Source of the DNA: Acrasis kona
Lineage: Eukaryota; Heterolobosea; Eutetramitea; Acrasida; Acrasidae
NCBI GenBank assembly: GCA_026419775.2
Contig: JAOPGA020001893.1
Coordinates: forward strand, 1-64,000
DNA: 64,000 bases
Reading direction: 5' to 3'
Shown here: in pieces, positions 30,948 through 41,702 of the stretch
Layout: each line of letters opens with the position of its first letter
Position numbering within the stretch: the first letter of the stretch is position 1
The notes under the pieces: generated by a model
The model's input: the letters and a program-made list of their open reading frames with translations, nothing else
What the model was told of the DNA's origin: nothing
Databases searched by the model: none
Position numbers and translations under genes: made by a program

Positions 30948-32456
30948 ATGAAGAGGATCAGATTATCTACAATGATGAAGAGCAGGACTCTCACGATATT
31001 GCTTATAGTGCTATTGGCAGTAATGGGCATTCACCTGGCAGTATTTAAGAAAACGCTAGCCAGTAAAGACGATGACGTTCAGAACAGAGACCTAGCAATT
31101 GTGGTGCGCCGAGCCGATACTGAGAATAAACAAGAATTGAACATCGATTCGACACCTCACATGTACTACGATTTAAAATCATACTGCGATTATGTACACA
31201 AAGAAAAAATAGAACCATCAAGAGACGAGTGTGCCGATAGAGTATTAGAGAAATATGCAAAATTCCATCAAGAAGGACTAAAAGATATAATAGAGAATAA
31301 AAATAAAAGGAAGCTACTTTTGTTCATACCACAGGATGGAGGTCTTGGTAACAGAATATTATCAATGATTTCCTCCTTGCTGTTAGCTATCTTAAACGAC
31401 CGCATATTTGTTATCAACTGGGATATCCCAACAACTTTACAGCATCTCTACAAAATCAAAAATATCAATCCTCTACTTGATCCTTTACATTACGAAAATT
31501 GGTCCAGAAAAATTCTAGACCTTCCTGGATATGTCACTTTATGTGACCAACTTCATAATTACAATGAAGATATTGTGGTTGTACAAAACAACAACCAATA
31601 TTTCTTGTCCACACTGGTAAACAATCCAAATTACAGGGACAAGGTAAAAAGAATGTTCCCTAGGATTGATATTGATGATGTATTTGGTTTATATGGCAAA
31701 TATGCTAACGAAGTCTACAAATATCCTCACGCACCTATATACGGTCTTTTGCAACAGTGGCTCATACCAGAACCAAGTGATTTAATCACTAAAAAAATGG
31801 ACCAATTCAAGAAGGACAATGATTTGAGGTTTGGGAAAACAATTACCATAGGTGCTCAAATCAGAATGGAATGGATGTCGTATAATCATTTCCAACACGG
31901 TGTCAAGGACTTTGCAAAAGAATATCCTGATCAAGTTGAAGAATTTAAATCAATGTCTGAATCATTTGTCTTTTGTGGTGTTGAGCTAGTGAAGAAGGTT
32001 CTTCCACCCGGAACTAAAGTTGACTTTTTTTTCGGTCTTGACCTTCCTATTGCATTAGAGAGGGTTCTGGAGAGTGCCAAAAAATATCCAGAGGTGAATA
32101 GGATTATTTATAATAAAAACGATGTAGTGGAATCGAGTAATTATGTTGAGAACGAACAGCACAAAGTTGTTGTTGCAAAGTCAGCAGAGAACGCTGTGAT
32201 GATGAATCATTTGTTGTCCGAAACTGAAATTCTTGTGATGACCATGGGAAGTACTTATGGTAATATCGCCATGAATAGAAGATCGAGGAAGAAGAATCTT
32301 TACGGTGTTGTCGCTTCCTGGGACACGCAGAACAAGAAACCTGTATGCAAAATTGTCGATAGGTATGGATCTGAAACAGGCTGCTATTTCCATAAAGAAG
32401 CAACAGGCTGGTACTGCTATAATCCCTCCATGCAGATTATTCCATGGGGTGTATAA
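30948..32456 (+). CDS. GT37-like fucosyltransferase, type II Golgi membrane protein
   Basis: This is one exon of 502 residues. After a short basic tail comes a membrane span (TLTILLIVLLAVMGIHLAVF), as in Golgi glycosyltransferases. The motif GGLGNRILSMISSLLLAIL with RIFVINW matches the nucleotide-sugar site region of GT37 (plant xyloglucan) fucosyltransferases. IGAQIRMEW and TMGSTYGNIAMNRR match the later conserved blocks. The acceptor in this organism is unknown; a cell-surface or cyst-wall glycan is likely. The many secreted PT-rich proteins nearby are possible targets, but that is inference. Confidence 0.65.
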   Translation: MKRIRLSTMMKSRTLTILLIVLLAVMGIHLAVFKKTLASKDDDVQNRDLAIVVRRADTENKQELNIDSTPHMYYDLKSYCDYVHKEKIEPSRDECADRVLEKYAKFHQEGLKDIIENKNKRKLLLFIPQDGGLGNRILSMISSLLLAILNDRIFVINWDIPTTLQHLYKIKNINPLLDPLHYENWSRKILDLPGYVTLCDQLHNYNEDIVVVQNNNQYFLSTLVNNPNYRDKVKRMFPRIDIDDVFGLYGKYANEVYKYPHAPIYGLLQQWLIPEPSDLITKKMDQFKKDNDLRFGKTITIGAQIRMEWMSYNHFQHGVKDFAKEYPDQVEEFKSMSESFVFCGVELVKKVLPPGTKVDFFFGLDLPIALERVLESAKKYPEVNRIIYNKNDVVESSNYVENEQHKVVVAKSAENAVMMNHLLSETEILVMTMGSTYGNIAMNRRSRKKNLYGVVASWDTQNKKPVCKIVDRYGSETGCYFHKEATGWYCYNPSMQIIPWGV

Positions 32457-32509
32457 AAACAAAGTAGCTTTTACAAAACAAAAATGTTTAATACGAATTA
32501 CAATATAGT

Positions 32510-33292
32510 TTAATACAACTTGTCGTTGAGGGCTATCTGAGGGATGCTCTTGCCTTGAAGTGCGCTGAGTTGATCCATTAAATCTTTGATTGCCGCTTGT
32601 AGTTTCAGCTTGCGTGAGCCCTTTGCTTTCCTCATTTTCTTCTGTTTCTTTCTCATGGCTTTTCTCATCTTCTTCAACTTCTTCCTCAATGCTTTTTTGT
32701 TCTTCTTTGTAAACTTCTTTAGAACTTCCCTTGTAACATATTGTGATATAAGGGTTGAGGGTCTGTTCTCATTTTGACCCTTCCAATCTCTACCAAAATT
32801 TGGAATGTCTTTGAATAATCTTGCATCCTGCAGGGCAGCACCAGCTTTGGTCAATTCGCATTTGTTCTCATTCTTACACAGGCTTATTGCTTTACCAAAA
32901 TCCTCTTGGTTAATGTTCAAAGAAGATGGACACCTTGTGACTACATTCGGCTTCACAAGCTTACCGTAGGAGTTGAACCTGAAATCGTTGGGGCACTTGA
33001 ACAGCGAAGCATTGAGGGGCGTATAAACAGTTTCACAATCAAGGTGGCAGCTCATAAAAGTCCCATAATTATTTGAGTAGCTATAAAGAGGTAAGGGTAT
33101 AAGGTTCAGCATGTGAGGGCCAACTCTGTTGCTATGCACATAGGAATCTGAGGCTAATTGGTCGTCTTCACTCCACAAAGACCTTCTACCATAAGCAACC
33201 GACCCTTGAACACGCACACCAACATTGGCTCCTGGGTCACCACAGAGTGTGCACACAAGCAGAAATGACAACAGGAGGACGCTCGGATGCAT
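32510..33292 (-). CDS. Secreted basic protein, unrecognised
   Basis: The single exon of 260 residues has a signal peptide (MHPSVLLLSFLLVCTLCG). A central domain has paired cysteines (SCHLDCETVY, FKCPNDF, TRCPSS, LCKNENKCEL), suggesting a disulfide-bonded fold. From about residue 190 it becomes extremely Lys/Arg-rich (KKMRKAMRKKQKKMRKAKG), which could bind polyanions or membranes. I do not recognise the family. It is convergent with the fucosyltransferase gene, with 53 bases between stops. Confidence 0.65.
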   Translation of the reverse strand: MHPSVLLLSFLLVCTLCGDPGANVGVRVQGSVAYGRRSLWSEDDQLASDSYVHSNRVGPHMLNLIPLPLYSYSNNYGTFMSCHLDCETVYTPLNASLFKCPNDFRFNSYGKLVKPNVVTRCPSSLNINQEDFGKAISLCKNENKCELTKAGAALQDARLFKDIPNFGRDWKGQNENRPSTLISQYVTREVLKKFTKKNKKALRKKLKKMRKAMRKKQKKMRKAKGSRKLKLQAAIKDLMDQLSALQGKSIPQIALNDKLY

Positions 33293-33565
33293 ATCACCTT
33301 ATCACCTTTTTATTTGAAATAATTTAACCCAACAACAGATTGACACATGATGTGTGGTAGTTGTCATGTCAATCATTGAAATCGGTCATCATGATCACTC
33401 TCCAATCTATTACTGAAGTCTAGTTTAAATTTAATACCTTGATAAATATTGTCGATGATAGCTTTTTCATACTAAGTAATTATAGCTGTTAACGCCTATA
33501 TGAATTTAATTTTATCGTTCATGAATATATTTTTAGTCCGGGTATAGGAGAAAGACATCGCCGGT

Positions 33566-33901
33566 ATGGAATCTGCCGCCGGCGCAGTTAAAAACAGCTC
33601 CGCGCAGTTGCGCCGCAACACAAACCCGACAACGATGAGAATAAGGATCAAGCTTGTACGCACAACAGAATTGGAGGTTTCAAAAGGCGACACCATTAAA
33701 AGCGTCTTGAGGTCGTTTGAGACTAAAGAAGGTGCGAGACTATCCCATAGGATGGTTAAAAGGATGTCAACAAGTGAACTCATACGGAATCTTAATCCTA
33801 GTCTAGAGGAACTTGGCATCGAAGACGGAGAGTTGTTTCAGGTACATTTGGATTTCAGGAATGGAATTAATAAGGACGCATCGTACAATCAAATCTGTTG
33901 A
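33566..33901 (+). CDS. Ubiquitin/SUMO-like protein
   Basis: The single exon of 111 residues has a Gly/Ala/Asn-rich lead. After it comes a beta-grasp pattern: MRIRIKLVRTTELEVSKGDT, an alpha-helical SVLRSFETKEG and LSLEELGIEDGELFQVHLDF-type strands near the end (here NPSLEELGIEDGELFQ). The C-terminus does not carry a diglycine, so it is unlikely to be conjugated as it stands and more likely acts as a ubiquitin-like interaction domain. The fold assignment is by pattern. Confidence 0.55.
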   Translation: MESAAGAVKNSSAQLRRNTNPTTMRIRIKLVRTTELEVSKGDTIKSVLRSFETKEGARLSHRMVKRMSTSELIRNLNPSLEELGIEDGELFQVHLDFRNGINKDASYNQIC

Positions 33902-34153
33902 TTACTAGGAGTCCACGCACGAGACAATTAACCAAATGCCGAACAGATACGCTTTCAATAAATCATCCTGGTTATTGGCCACCATGAGGAATGGTATGGC
34001 CGTTTCAATTTCAAAAACCAAGAACAAGGACTACCAAATAAAAATCATGATTTAACATAAGATGTTCATTATGCTTTTTGTCCGTTCTAACAACTTCTTC
34101 ATCCATGTGCATCTGTCGAGGAAATAATTGTAACGCACAAACTTCAACCTGTA

Positions 34154-34753
34154 ATGAAAGAGTACATTGAAGTGTTCACCCCTGATGGAAACCCGACTGG
34201 GGTCATGAAATCAAGAGAAGAAATTCATCGCGATGGACTCTGGCACAACACAGTGCATACATGGATCATAAAGAAGTCGGGAATGCTATTAATTCAGAGG
34301 AGGTGTGCAACAAAAGAGTCACACCCTGACATGTGGGATGTAAGCTCCGCAGGACATATTTCCTTCGGTCAATCATCAAAAGATGCAGCAGTTAGAGAGG
34401 TAGAAGAAGAGGTTGGACTTTACATTAAACAATCGGATTTGGAATTTTTATTTAGGTTTCCAATGGATTGTACGTTGAAGAATGGAGAATACTTAGATAG
34501 AGAACACATTGACGTCTACCTTGTTGAGGTAGGGGATGAATTATCAACTTCAGACCTGACACTACAAGAGTCAGAAGTTAGTGACGCACAATTTGTACAT
34601 TACAGCATCATTGAAAAAATGTACCGAGAGTTCAACAAAAAATTTGTTCAGATACATGATGATTCCTACTATCAACTTTTTGATATTTTAAAGAAACGAT
34701 ATCCAGTTCAAGATTTAGAAATAAATTTTGAAATACCATCATTTTTAATATAA
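34154..34753 (+). CDS. Nudix hydrolase, IDI/YfcD-like
   Basis: One exon of 199 residues. It opens EYIEVFTPDGNPTGVMKSREEIHRDGLWH, shown here as EYIEVFTPDGNPTG and the HRDGLWHNTVH block, as in the isopentenyl-isomerase-like Nudix group (YfcD, Nudt-type). The Nudix box GHISFGQSSKDAAVREVEEE has the metal-binding REVEEE core. The first Glu of the consensus GX5E is Gln in this copy. Members hydrolyse nucleoside-diphosphate compounds or isomerise isopentenyl diphosphate. The Glu-to-Gln change may lower or alter activity. Substrate is not predictable. Confidence 0.8.
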   Translation: MKEYIEVFTPDGNPTGVMKSREEIHRDGLWHNTVHTWIIKKSGMLLIQRRCATKESHPDMWDVSSAGHISFGQSSKDAAVREVEEEVGLYIKQSDLEFLFRFPMDCTLKNGEYLDREHIDVYLVEVGDELSTSDLTLQESEVSDAQFVHYSIIEKMYREFNKKFVQIHDDSYYQLFDILKKRYPVQDLEINFEIPSFLI

Positions 34754-34910
34754 CTGAAAATAAACATTTCATGATGTAAACTAATTGTTCTCATTACTTG
34801 TGAGCTCTCTTTACTTCTACCACAATAGTACAATTAGGTCGGAGTGTTACACTTGAATTTCCATTTCTCCGTAGGTCGGTTGAGTGGCTATAGGTCAAGA
34901 TTCAATAAAG

Positions 34911-35564
34911 ATGAACAAGATCACTTTCATCGTCATACTAGTGTGCATTACGGTGGTGACATGCTTCCAAGTACCAAACGTTACAGTGGAGGTTAGAGGT
35001 GAAGATGAAGGATGTAAGGCCTTTAAGCAGAGCTTTCCAGACTCAAAGAGGGTTGTACAGGAAATCGTGCTCAGGGTGATTGATTTACTTTATAAAAATC
35101 GCGATCAAGCTCCAGACAAAGGCACAGTGAAGGTAATAGTAAGGCCAATGGATGGTGTTGCTTACACGGCAAACAATGAGATCAACTTCTCTTCGACATA
35201 CATTGCAAAGGTTATACCCTCCGGACGCGTCAAAGAGGAAATGCTTGGAGTGCTCACACATGAAATGACCCATGTCTTTCAGTACAATGTACAAGTACCT
35301 GGTGGATTAATTGAAGGCATAGCAGACTTTATCAGGTTAAGAGCAGGACTTGCAGCTCCACACTGGAAAAAAGAACACGGTGGGAAGTGGGACGCTGGAT
35401 ATCAAAAAACTGCAATGTTTTTAGATTTTGTGGACAAAAAGAGACCAGAGCTTGTTCGTGATATGAATTATTCATTCCGCTTGCGATATCAAGATTCAAT
35501 TTGGAAGAAGTTAACCGGTAAAGATGTCAACGCCAACTTTGATGAGTATCAAAAGTCATTCTAG
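34911..35564 (+). CDS. Secreted basic-secretory-protein-family metallopeptidase
   Basis: ATG 34911 gives 217 residues with a signal peptide (MNKITFIVILVCITVVTCF). The zinc-binding motif HEMTHVFQY and downstream GLIEGIADFIRL are the core of the plant/bacterial BSP peptidase family (PF04450), an HExxH-type gluzincin fold. PHWKKEHGGKWDAGYQKTA and FLDFV also match the family. It is probably secreted to act on wall or food proteins. An earlier GTG-type opening is not a plausible eukaryotic start. Confidence 0.82.
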   Translation: MNKITFIVILVCITVVTCFQVPNVTVEVRGEDEGCKAFKQSFPDSKRVVQEIVLRVIDLLYKNRDQAPDKGTVKVIVRPMDGVAYTANNEINFSSTYIAKVIPSGRVKEEMLGVLTHEMTHVFQYNVQVPGGLIEGIADFIRLRAGLAAPHWKKEHGGKWDAGYQKTAMFLDFVDKKRPELVRDMNYSFRLRYQDSIWKKLTGKDVNANFDEYQKSF

Positions 35565-35751
35565 TCGTTGTATCAATAAACCAATTTAAACATATTTCAT
35601 TCAAGTGTAGTAACATTAGTATTATCACAATAACCTAGAGAGTTCATTTTGTTTGCACCTGTGTTGGAAGTATTTCATGAAAAGGATAGAAAAACACAGT
35701 AGAACTAGAATCACATTTTCGCAGAACAGTCAGTTTATTAGACACCTTCTA

Positions 35752-36317
35752 CTAGTAAGGTTTTTGTCCGTTATAGTTTCCTCCTGGCTCATAGTTGCAC
35801 AAAACAGTGGCTCCGTACTGAATGTTGCTACACTTGACTCTTGCACAACCAATCTTCGTACTACTTCTCCAAACCTGAACGTTAGTAAAATATACGACGT
35901 AGTAGTAAAACTTACAACTTGAGTATAATGTCCACAGATTTTGTTGGGAGCACAGCTGTTGGTGCTGTAAGTGTAATCCTTGCTCTCCTGAATCCAGTAC
36001 ATGGAGGCATCGAATCCATTGGCCTTATCGCCGGTAGATGCGTAGATGTTCTCTCCCAAGTAGACTCCGTTGTTGTTTCTGTTGGGGTTGTGATCCATCA
36101 ACACCTTGTTAGACGAGAGGCACTTGACGGCGTAGTTCTTGGCGAATTGGGCAGCGCTGGTGCTCCAAGTGACTCCTGCAACACCAACAGAGCTTCTGGC
36201 GTAGTTGTGTGCGTTGATGATGTCGTTGATTTCGCTCTGGGTGAAATCTTGAGCAACACCTTGAGCCAAAGCCGTTGCGACCAAAACCAACAGGGCGAGG
36301 AATACTGCGCTCTGCAT
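35752..36317 (-). CDS. CAP/SCP (PR-1-like) secreted protein
   Basis: Exons 35916-36317 and 35752-35874 are joined by a 41-nt intron in phase 0. A signal peptide ([18 protein letters not shown]) precedes the CAP fold: [26 protein letters not shown] and, across the intron, CGHYTQV plus VWRSS, the CAP2 motif. It ends [15 protein letters not shown], as in PR-1 proteins. CAP proteins bind sterols or lipids and act outside the cell. About 145 residues is a typical single-domain size. Confidence 0.92.
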
Positions 36318-36478
36318 TGGTTGTTTCTAAAGTGAATATTCATTCGTCCAATTAGGTCGCGCTTTTATACCTTTGATTAGCTCTTACGGACAATTTTTGA
36401 TTCGTTGGAATAAAATTTACGTTCTCCCAAAATCACCATCTACAACAACCCTTATTGTTATGGACAATGCGCTGTATA

Positions 36479-37060
36479 ATGCAGCTTTTACAATGGTATG
36501 ACATCGGAATAGCAGCGGATTTGGTATCAATGCCCAAACTTGAGGTGAGCAAAACATTAATTGAGTAGACGACAGCTTTCTAATTATTTTCAAGTATTCT
36601 ATGTATTAACGACACAAAAAGAGCAATTTATATCTCAGTAAAAATAACTCACGACACTTGGACAAGCGGTGGCAGCGTTGACTTTAACAACATACATGCA
36701 TCGAACATGTTTTAAAGTACCCAATTACTAAAGATGTAATGCATTTCTTCGTTTAGTAACGCTTCTTGAAGTCGCTATTAATTATTTTATTAATTCTGTT
36801 CTGTCTAATTTACAGAACTTGGAATTAATCTACAATTCTCCAGATTCTTGGATGTGATAGATTTGTCTAATTCCCGCCTTGAAGACAAGATCTATCCGAG
36901 GTGCATTTCTTTGGTATTGGCACCCAAATATCGCCAGGACGAAGGTCAAATTAACTTAACACACATCTATCATATTGGTATAAAGTCGATTCAAAACCAA
37001 AAATATTTTGCGTGCAAATACCCTCAGCAGATAATATATATTATCTTATATAAACCATAA
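36479..37060 (+). CDS. Hypothetical gene, exon structure uncertain
   Basis: ATG 36479 opens MQLLQWYDIGIAADLVSMP with a donor after LE (GTGAGC). A protein-like stretch at about 36595-36714 reads TKRAIYISVKITHDTWTSGG, and another from 36845 reads FLDVIDLSNSRLEDKIYP to a stop at 37060. Candidate introns do not all join in phase, so some exons are likely wrong. I recognise no domain. It could also be a decayed gene. Confidence 0.35.
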
Positions 37061-37264
37061 AATACGAACACAGTTCGCACTATTCGTCGGTTCTTCTCGT
37101 TGTTGCAGGCATTCGTTTATGTTTTCATCTAATAAGACTTATCAATAATAAAAAATATGAATTCGGCAGTAACCCTGTTAATAATTACATCCCATAGCTG
37201 TTCCAGTTTGCTGGTCTATTTAAAAGTTTTCTGTTGTAACCGGTATTTTTAGAACAAACTTGTC

Positions 37265-39667
37265 ATGTCCAGCTCAGGCGAATTGACGAACACTCAGCCA
37301 AACAAATACGCACCACTCTCCTCTACATCAATATCAACACCATTATCTTCGGTTGCACCTAACTCTGTCGTCACAAACGTCCAGAGATCACCGAGAGAGT
37401 TTGAGCCTCGTTCAAATGTTTCTGAAGTATACACAGGACTAAGCCCAGTTCTGGACCAGAACGATTTAGTGAGAATATTTTCTGACCCTGCTAATGTCAG
37501 CGCATCAAAAGTTATATACCATTTGTCTAAGCACGACGATCACAAAGAAGGGCACCGGGGATGTTTCCTATACTTGGTGAATAAACTACATGAACTAAAG
37601 CCCGAAGATGTAGAATTCTACCTCCCTCAAATACTGTATGTGATGAAAAGTTTCTATAATTAACAATTAATTAGTAACATTTACATAACAAAAGTAACAG
37701 AGAAGAGGAGCGCTCTAGAAAAGTACCTATTAGGCCTATGTGCGAACTCCCTTCACTTTGGAATTAGATTAAGTTGGTACATTGATGCGGAGTGTTCACA
37801 CTTGTTTGTTCAGGCAAGGGCTACTCCTTACGACTCACCACAATTCAGACAGTACAATCAATGCTTAGAGTTCCGTAATCTTGTTGAAGAGGTCACCATA
37901 AGCCAATCACTTAACGTACTTAATCAAGATCAAGAACGTCAACACCAGTCATCCTCATCAAATGACTTCATCAAGCAGTTAAACTCTGAAAGCGATACCG
38001 TATTCAATAGACAACGACGCCTAAACTACTTTAATGACGAACACCAGTTCATTTGGTTCATGACCGATCTATCATCAAGGTTGAGGGCATATCCCTTAGG
38101 ATCCATCAGAACACAACGAATGAGGAGCGAACTTGAAAACGTTAATGGTATCATTCCAAACGGCGTCTACATACCCATATGTGACATGAACGACTCACAT
38201 GCAAGAGTCGTCAGGTTAGTGTCCGGAGAATGTTGCGTCTTTAGCACAAAGGAACGCGTACCTTACCTCATCTTTTTAGAAAACCTCAAGAATCCATTCA
38301 GCGTCTCAAAGCCAGTCATTCAATTCACACAAGAAAAGCAAGATCACCACCCATCACCAAGGTCACATCACAAACATCAAAAAACAACATCGCTCCCAAA
38401 GGACGACGAACTACTTTTAATCACGTCATCATCAGAAACCCATCACGAAGAAGAAATCAATCCATTAGAGCCCTCCACCCCCAAGGATTTAAATGATGTC
38501 GAAAAGAAAACATTAATCACAATACTCAGCAAGGAAAATGTCGAAAGAATCAAACAAAGTAATTCCCTGGCAAGCATCCAAGAAGCATTAACACAAGTGC
38601 AACAAGAAACACCGGAGGAAGTGGAGACCAGGACCAAGAAGGAAGCATTCAAGAGAGATTTCGAAGAATTGGAGAAGAGGAACGCGATGGAGAACCAAAG
38701 AAGGATCGCAATGAGCATTGCTGATTCAGATTTCGTAATGTTGGATCGCACCAAGGACATTGAGAACAACGAAGCCGATCGCAAGGCGTTGCTATATGCT
38801 TGCTACGGAGAGAGTTTTGAGGAGAAGAAGGAGAGAGTGAGACACACATCACCCTATGGTCATTTACCTGGATGGGACGTTTCTAGTTTTATTGTAAAGG
38901 CCAACGACGACATTCGTCAGGAACATTTTGCAATGCAATTAATAAATGTTTGTGCGCGTATTTTCGAGAGAGAGGCCTTGCCGATCTACATTAAACCTTA
39001 TCATGTGATTGTGACTGATCGTGACTGTGGATTGATTGAATGTGTGACCGACACCATTAGTTTAGATTCCTTGAAGAAGAAATTTCCAAACTTTTCTACT
39101 CTTTATGATTATTTTGTTACTACGTTCGGTGAACAAGGGTCACCTGCTTTTAAATCCGCTCAAACAAATTTTGTGGAGAGCATGGCTGGTTATTCTGTGT
39201 TGTGTTATATCCTTCAGATCAAAGATCGTCATAATGGTAACATTATGTTGCATCGTGATGGTCACGTGGTACATATTGATTTTGGTTTCTTCTTGGGCAA
39301 CTCTCCGGGAAGTATCAATTTTGAAAGTGCTCCTTTCAAGTTGACAGGAGAGTTTGTTGATGTCATGGGCGGTGGTAACCATCAAATGTTTGATCATTTC
39401 AGAATGTTGGTGTTTTTAGGGTTGAGGTGTCTTTCCAAGCACAAGCACGAGATCTTGTCGTTGGTAGAAATGATGACTGGGTATAACTTCCCATGCTTCG
39501 CTCAAGGTCCAGCTAATGTGTTGCGAGATTTGGATGCACGGTTTCATTCAGAGTTGAAGGAAACTGATTTCGCTCAATGGGCAAGAAACTTGGTTGATGA
39601 GAGTTTGTATAATTGGAGAACAAGACAGTATGACAACTTCCAGAGGTTGACTAATGGAATCTTATAA
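37265..39667 (+). CDS. PI4KB: Phosphatidylinositol 4-kinase beta (type III)
   Basis: Two exons are joined by an intron at about 37640-37702. A disordered Ser/Thr N-terminus and a PIK helical region (DPANVSASKVIYHLSK) come first. A Gln/Glu-rich linker (38340-38800) follows, and the C-terminal PI-kinase catalytic domain from about 38860. The catalytic domain shows SSFIVKANDDIRQEHFAMQL, the catalytic loop IKDRHNGNIMLH and the activation-loop motif VHIDFGFFLG, plus FESAPFKLTGEFVDVMGG. These are PI4KB/Pik1 signatures. The enzyme makes PI4P at the Golgi for secretion. A typical length is about 800 residues and this one is about 745. Confidence 0.85.
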
Positions 39668-39894
39668 ACAAATTAGTTTTTTATTTTGTGTGCGATTCGT
39701 GTTGTGTTTGGTTGATCATTACATTCCTATTTGTGTCAATTCACACCATACGAAGAGATGGAATAGCTCAAAGCACTCATTGCATCAGAAATCAAAGTCT
39801 AGTCTGTTGTACAATAAATTAGTTTTATTAGGGGTGGATTTGACCAGTGAACTTGGTACTATTGCGTTTTTAGTGTTACATATTCTACTTTACG

Positions 39895-40383
39895 TTATTC
39901 AGACAGCGATCCTATTCTTCGTGATGCCTTGATTACTTTAGATGGTAGTGCAGTGTTGGTATGTTCTGTCTTGTGTGTAACTTGTTTCTTCGACAGCGAG
40001 AACATGCTCTTCAAGGCGTCTTTAATCCTAACAGAGGCAGGAGAGTCTGGTGAACGTTTCGTGCTCTGTTGGGGTGTCTGTGTTTTTAGTGTTGGTAGAG
40101 TAAGGTCGGAAGTGGACTCTTCTTTTTTCCTCTTTGTGAGTCTACTTTTTATTGACTTCCATGATGGTGATGAGCTCTTGTCATCGATGACGTTCTCGCA
40201 AATGGCGCTGTGATCAACGTGCTTAACTGTTACATCCTGAGTTTCTTGACTATCCGTCTTTGCATCAAGTGGGAATATATATTCATTCAAATGTTGTATA
40301 AAGTTCTCCAACGTGTCTTCTTCCTGTGCGACCGATGGGAACCTAAAGTGTTGCAAAGCGTGTATAATTTCGAAGTCACACAT
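39895..40383 (-). CDS. Unrecognised Ser/Thr-rich protein
   Basis: Single exon, 162 codons from ATG 40383 (MCDFEIIHALQHFRFPSV). A short acidic amphipathic N-terminal part (EDTLENFIQHLNEYIFPL) is followed by disordered Lys/Ser/Thr-rich sequence with possible phosphosites. No signal peptide, membrane segment or known domain is visible. It is tail-to-tail with the PI4K gene. Codon use looks normal. Confidence 0.5.
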   Translation of the reverse strand: MCDFEIIHALQHFRFPSVAQEEDTLENFIQHLNEYIFPLDAKTDSQETQDVTVKHVDHSAICENVIDDKSSSPSWKSIKSRLTKRKKEESTSDLTLPTLKTQTPQQSTKRSPDSPASVRIKDALKSMFSLSKKQVTHKTEHTNTALPSKVIKASRRIGSLSE

Positions 40384-40847
40384 TTTTTTGTTTCTTCAAG
40401 GAAAGTTGATTTCCTTTTAATACAGCAACAAAGTATAATCGGAATTAGATGCCGACGGGTCATATTAACCAACCTCCTTTCTTGTTATAACTTCTTATTA
40501 ACGACGGTACAAATCCGAAATGTGGCTGTTCGCTAATACTTTTTCAGTTACCACTGGCAAATTTATAATAATTTCCATTATTAGGCAGTCCGTAATCAGA
40601 ATTAACCATAGCTCCCGCAAAATCTTCAAGTACACAACCGGCTGTTTATTGATTCTTCTTTAACCGCATGAGACCAATGCCGCAGGTCATTGTACCAAAA
40701 AAATCGATCATGTCTACGAAGAGAGTAAATCTAAAAACCGGTTTTTAGAGCTATAGAGCTGTTGTGAGAATTTGGATTCGCGATAGAACAATTTCACTCA
40801 TGAAAGGAACGACTATACTTATGATATTCTCATTTTGTAATTAAACA
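40384..40847. other. Intergenic region with a 20-bp perfect palindrome (40730-40749)
   Basis: TCTAAAAACC followed by GGTTTTTAGA is fully self-complementary and lies about 100 bases upstream of the KCTD pseudogene. The rest of the interval shows no gene. A palindrome this long could be a binding site for a dimeric protein or chance in AT-rich DNA. Confidence 0.7.
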
Positions 40848-41540
40848 TTGAGCAATGAACTCAACAACGAAGCAGGCAACAAGAGGTTCAAAATAAATAT
40901 AGATGATGGACAAGAAACGGTAGAGAAAGTTATCGCAGTTAGGGAGGTATTTGAGGAAATGAAGAACAAAATATCAAGAGCGAGAGACATTTACACCAAA
41001 ACAATAAATCAACCAAGTTTTGCACATGATCCAACGACTCTCTGACCCAAGGAAAGAATAAAATTAACTTGAACATTGGCTGCAAAACATTTACAACATC
41101 AATAAGTACTTTGATAAGTCAAAAAAATAGTTTCTTCACTGGTATGTTGAGCGAATGCAAACAAAAGTAAAAGAGGATGGTAGCCACTTTATAGACGGAG
41201 ATGCAGGTAACTTTGACATTATACTTGACGATCTAAGAGGAGAAGATGTAAATGATAGAATAAATTAGATAAAGAAAAGAGAAAAAGATTGATCTACAAC
41301 ACCAACTTTTATTAGAGAATAATTTTCCACTATATCTTTCAAAACAATTCAAATTGTTGGCAAGTGACCATGTAATAAAAATATGGAACCTTGATAGTAA
41401 AGATTGCATAATGACATTAAATGGTCATACAGATCTTTTTGTTCAACAACTCAAGAAATTTAATCCGCTGTGTAGCTGTGTAGCGCTAACGCCTCTAGTT
41501 CTCCTCTTCCCAATGCTAATTTATTTGTTGGATATCTAGA
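40848..41540 (+). pseudogene. Decayed KCTD-type BTB (T1) plus WD40 gene
   Basis: A coiled-coil lead (ETVEKVIAVREVFEEMKNK) ends at a stop at 41043. The T1/BTB fold follows in another frame: INLNIGCKTFTTSISTLIS, SFFTGMLSECKQK, then after a shift EDGSHFIDGDAGNFDIILDD and LRGEDV. This is the classic KCTD/Kv-T1 pattern. After more stops, FKLLASDHVIKIWNLDS and TLNGHTD form a WD40 repeat. BTB-T1 plus WD40 is the layout of KCTD3/SHKBP1. Several stops and shifts show the gene is dead. Confidence 0.75.
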
Positions 41541-41702
41541 TTAAGAGTATAATTTCCTCATGCTTACACCATGCATTGGTCCTGTTTGAATTCTTCTTGT
41601 AATCAATCATGTCGTTTGTGCTCTAAACACTGCCTCACTTATTCCTAATCATGTTGTGGTTTACCTGAGAAAAAGGGTTACGCTTACAACGCGAGTTAAT
41701 AC

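Noticed and set aside
39654-39932. Plus-strand frame after PI4K (MESYKQISFLF)
   Set aside because: It begins inside the last PI4K codons in another frame and reads into the convergent gene; composition is not protein-like.
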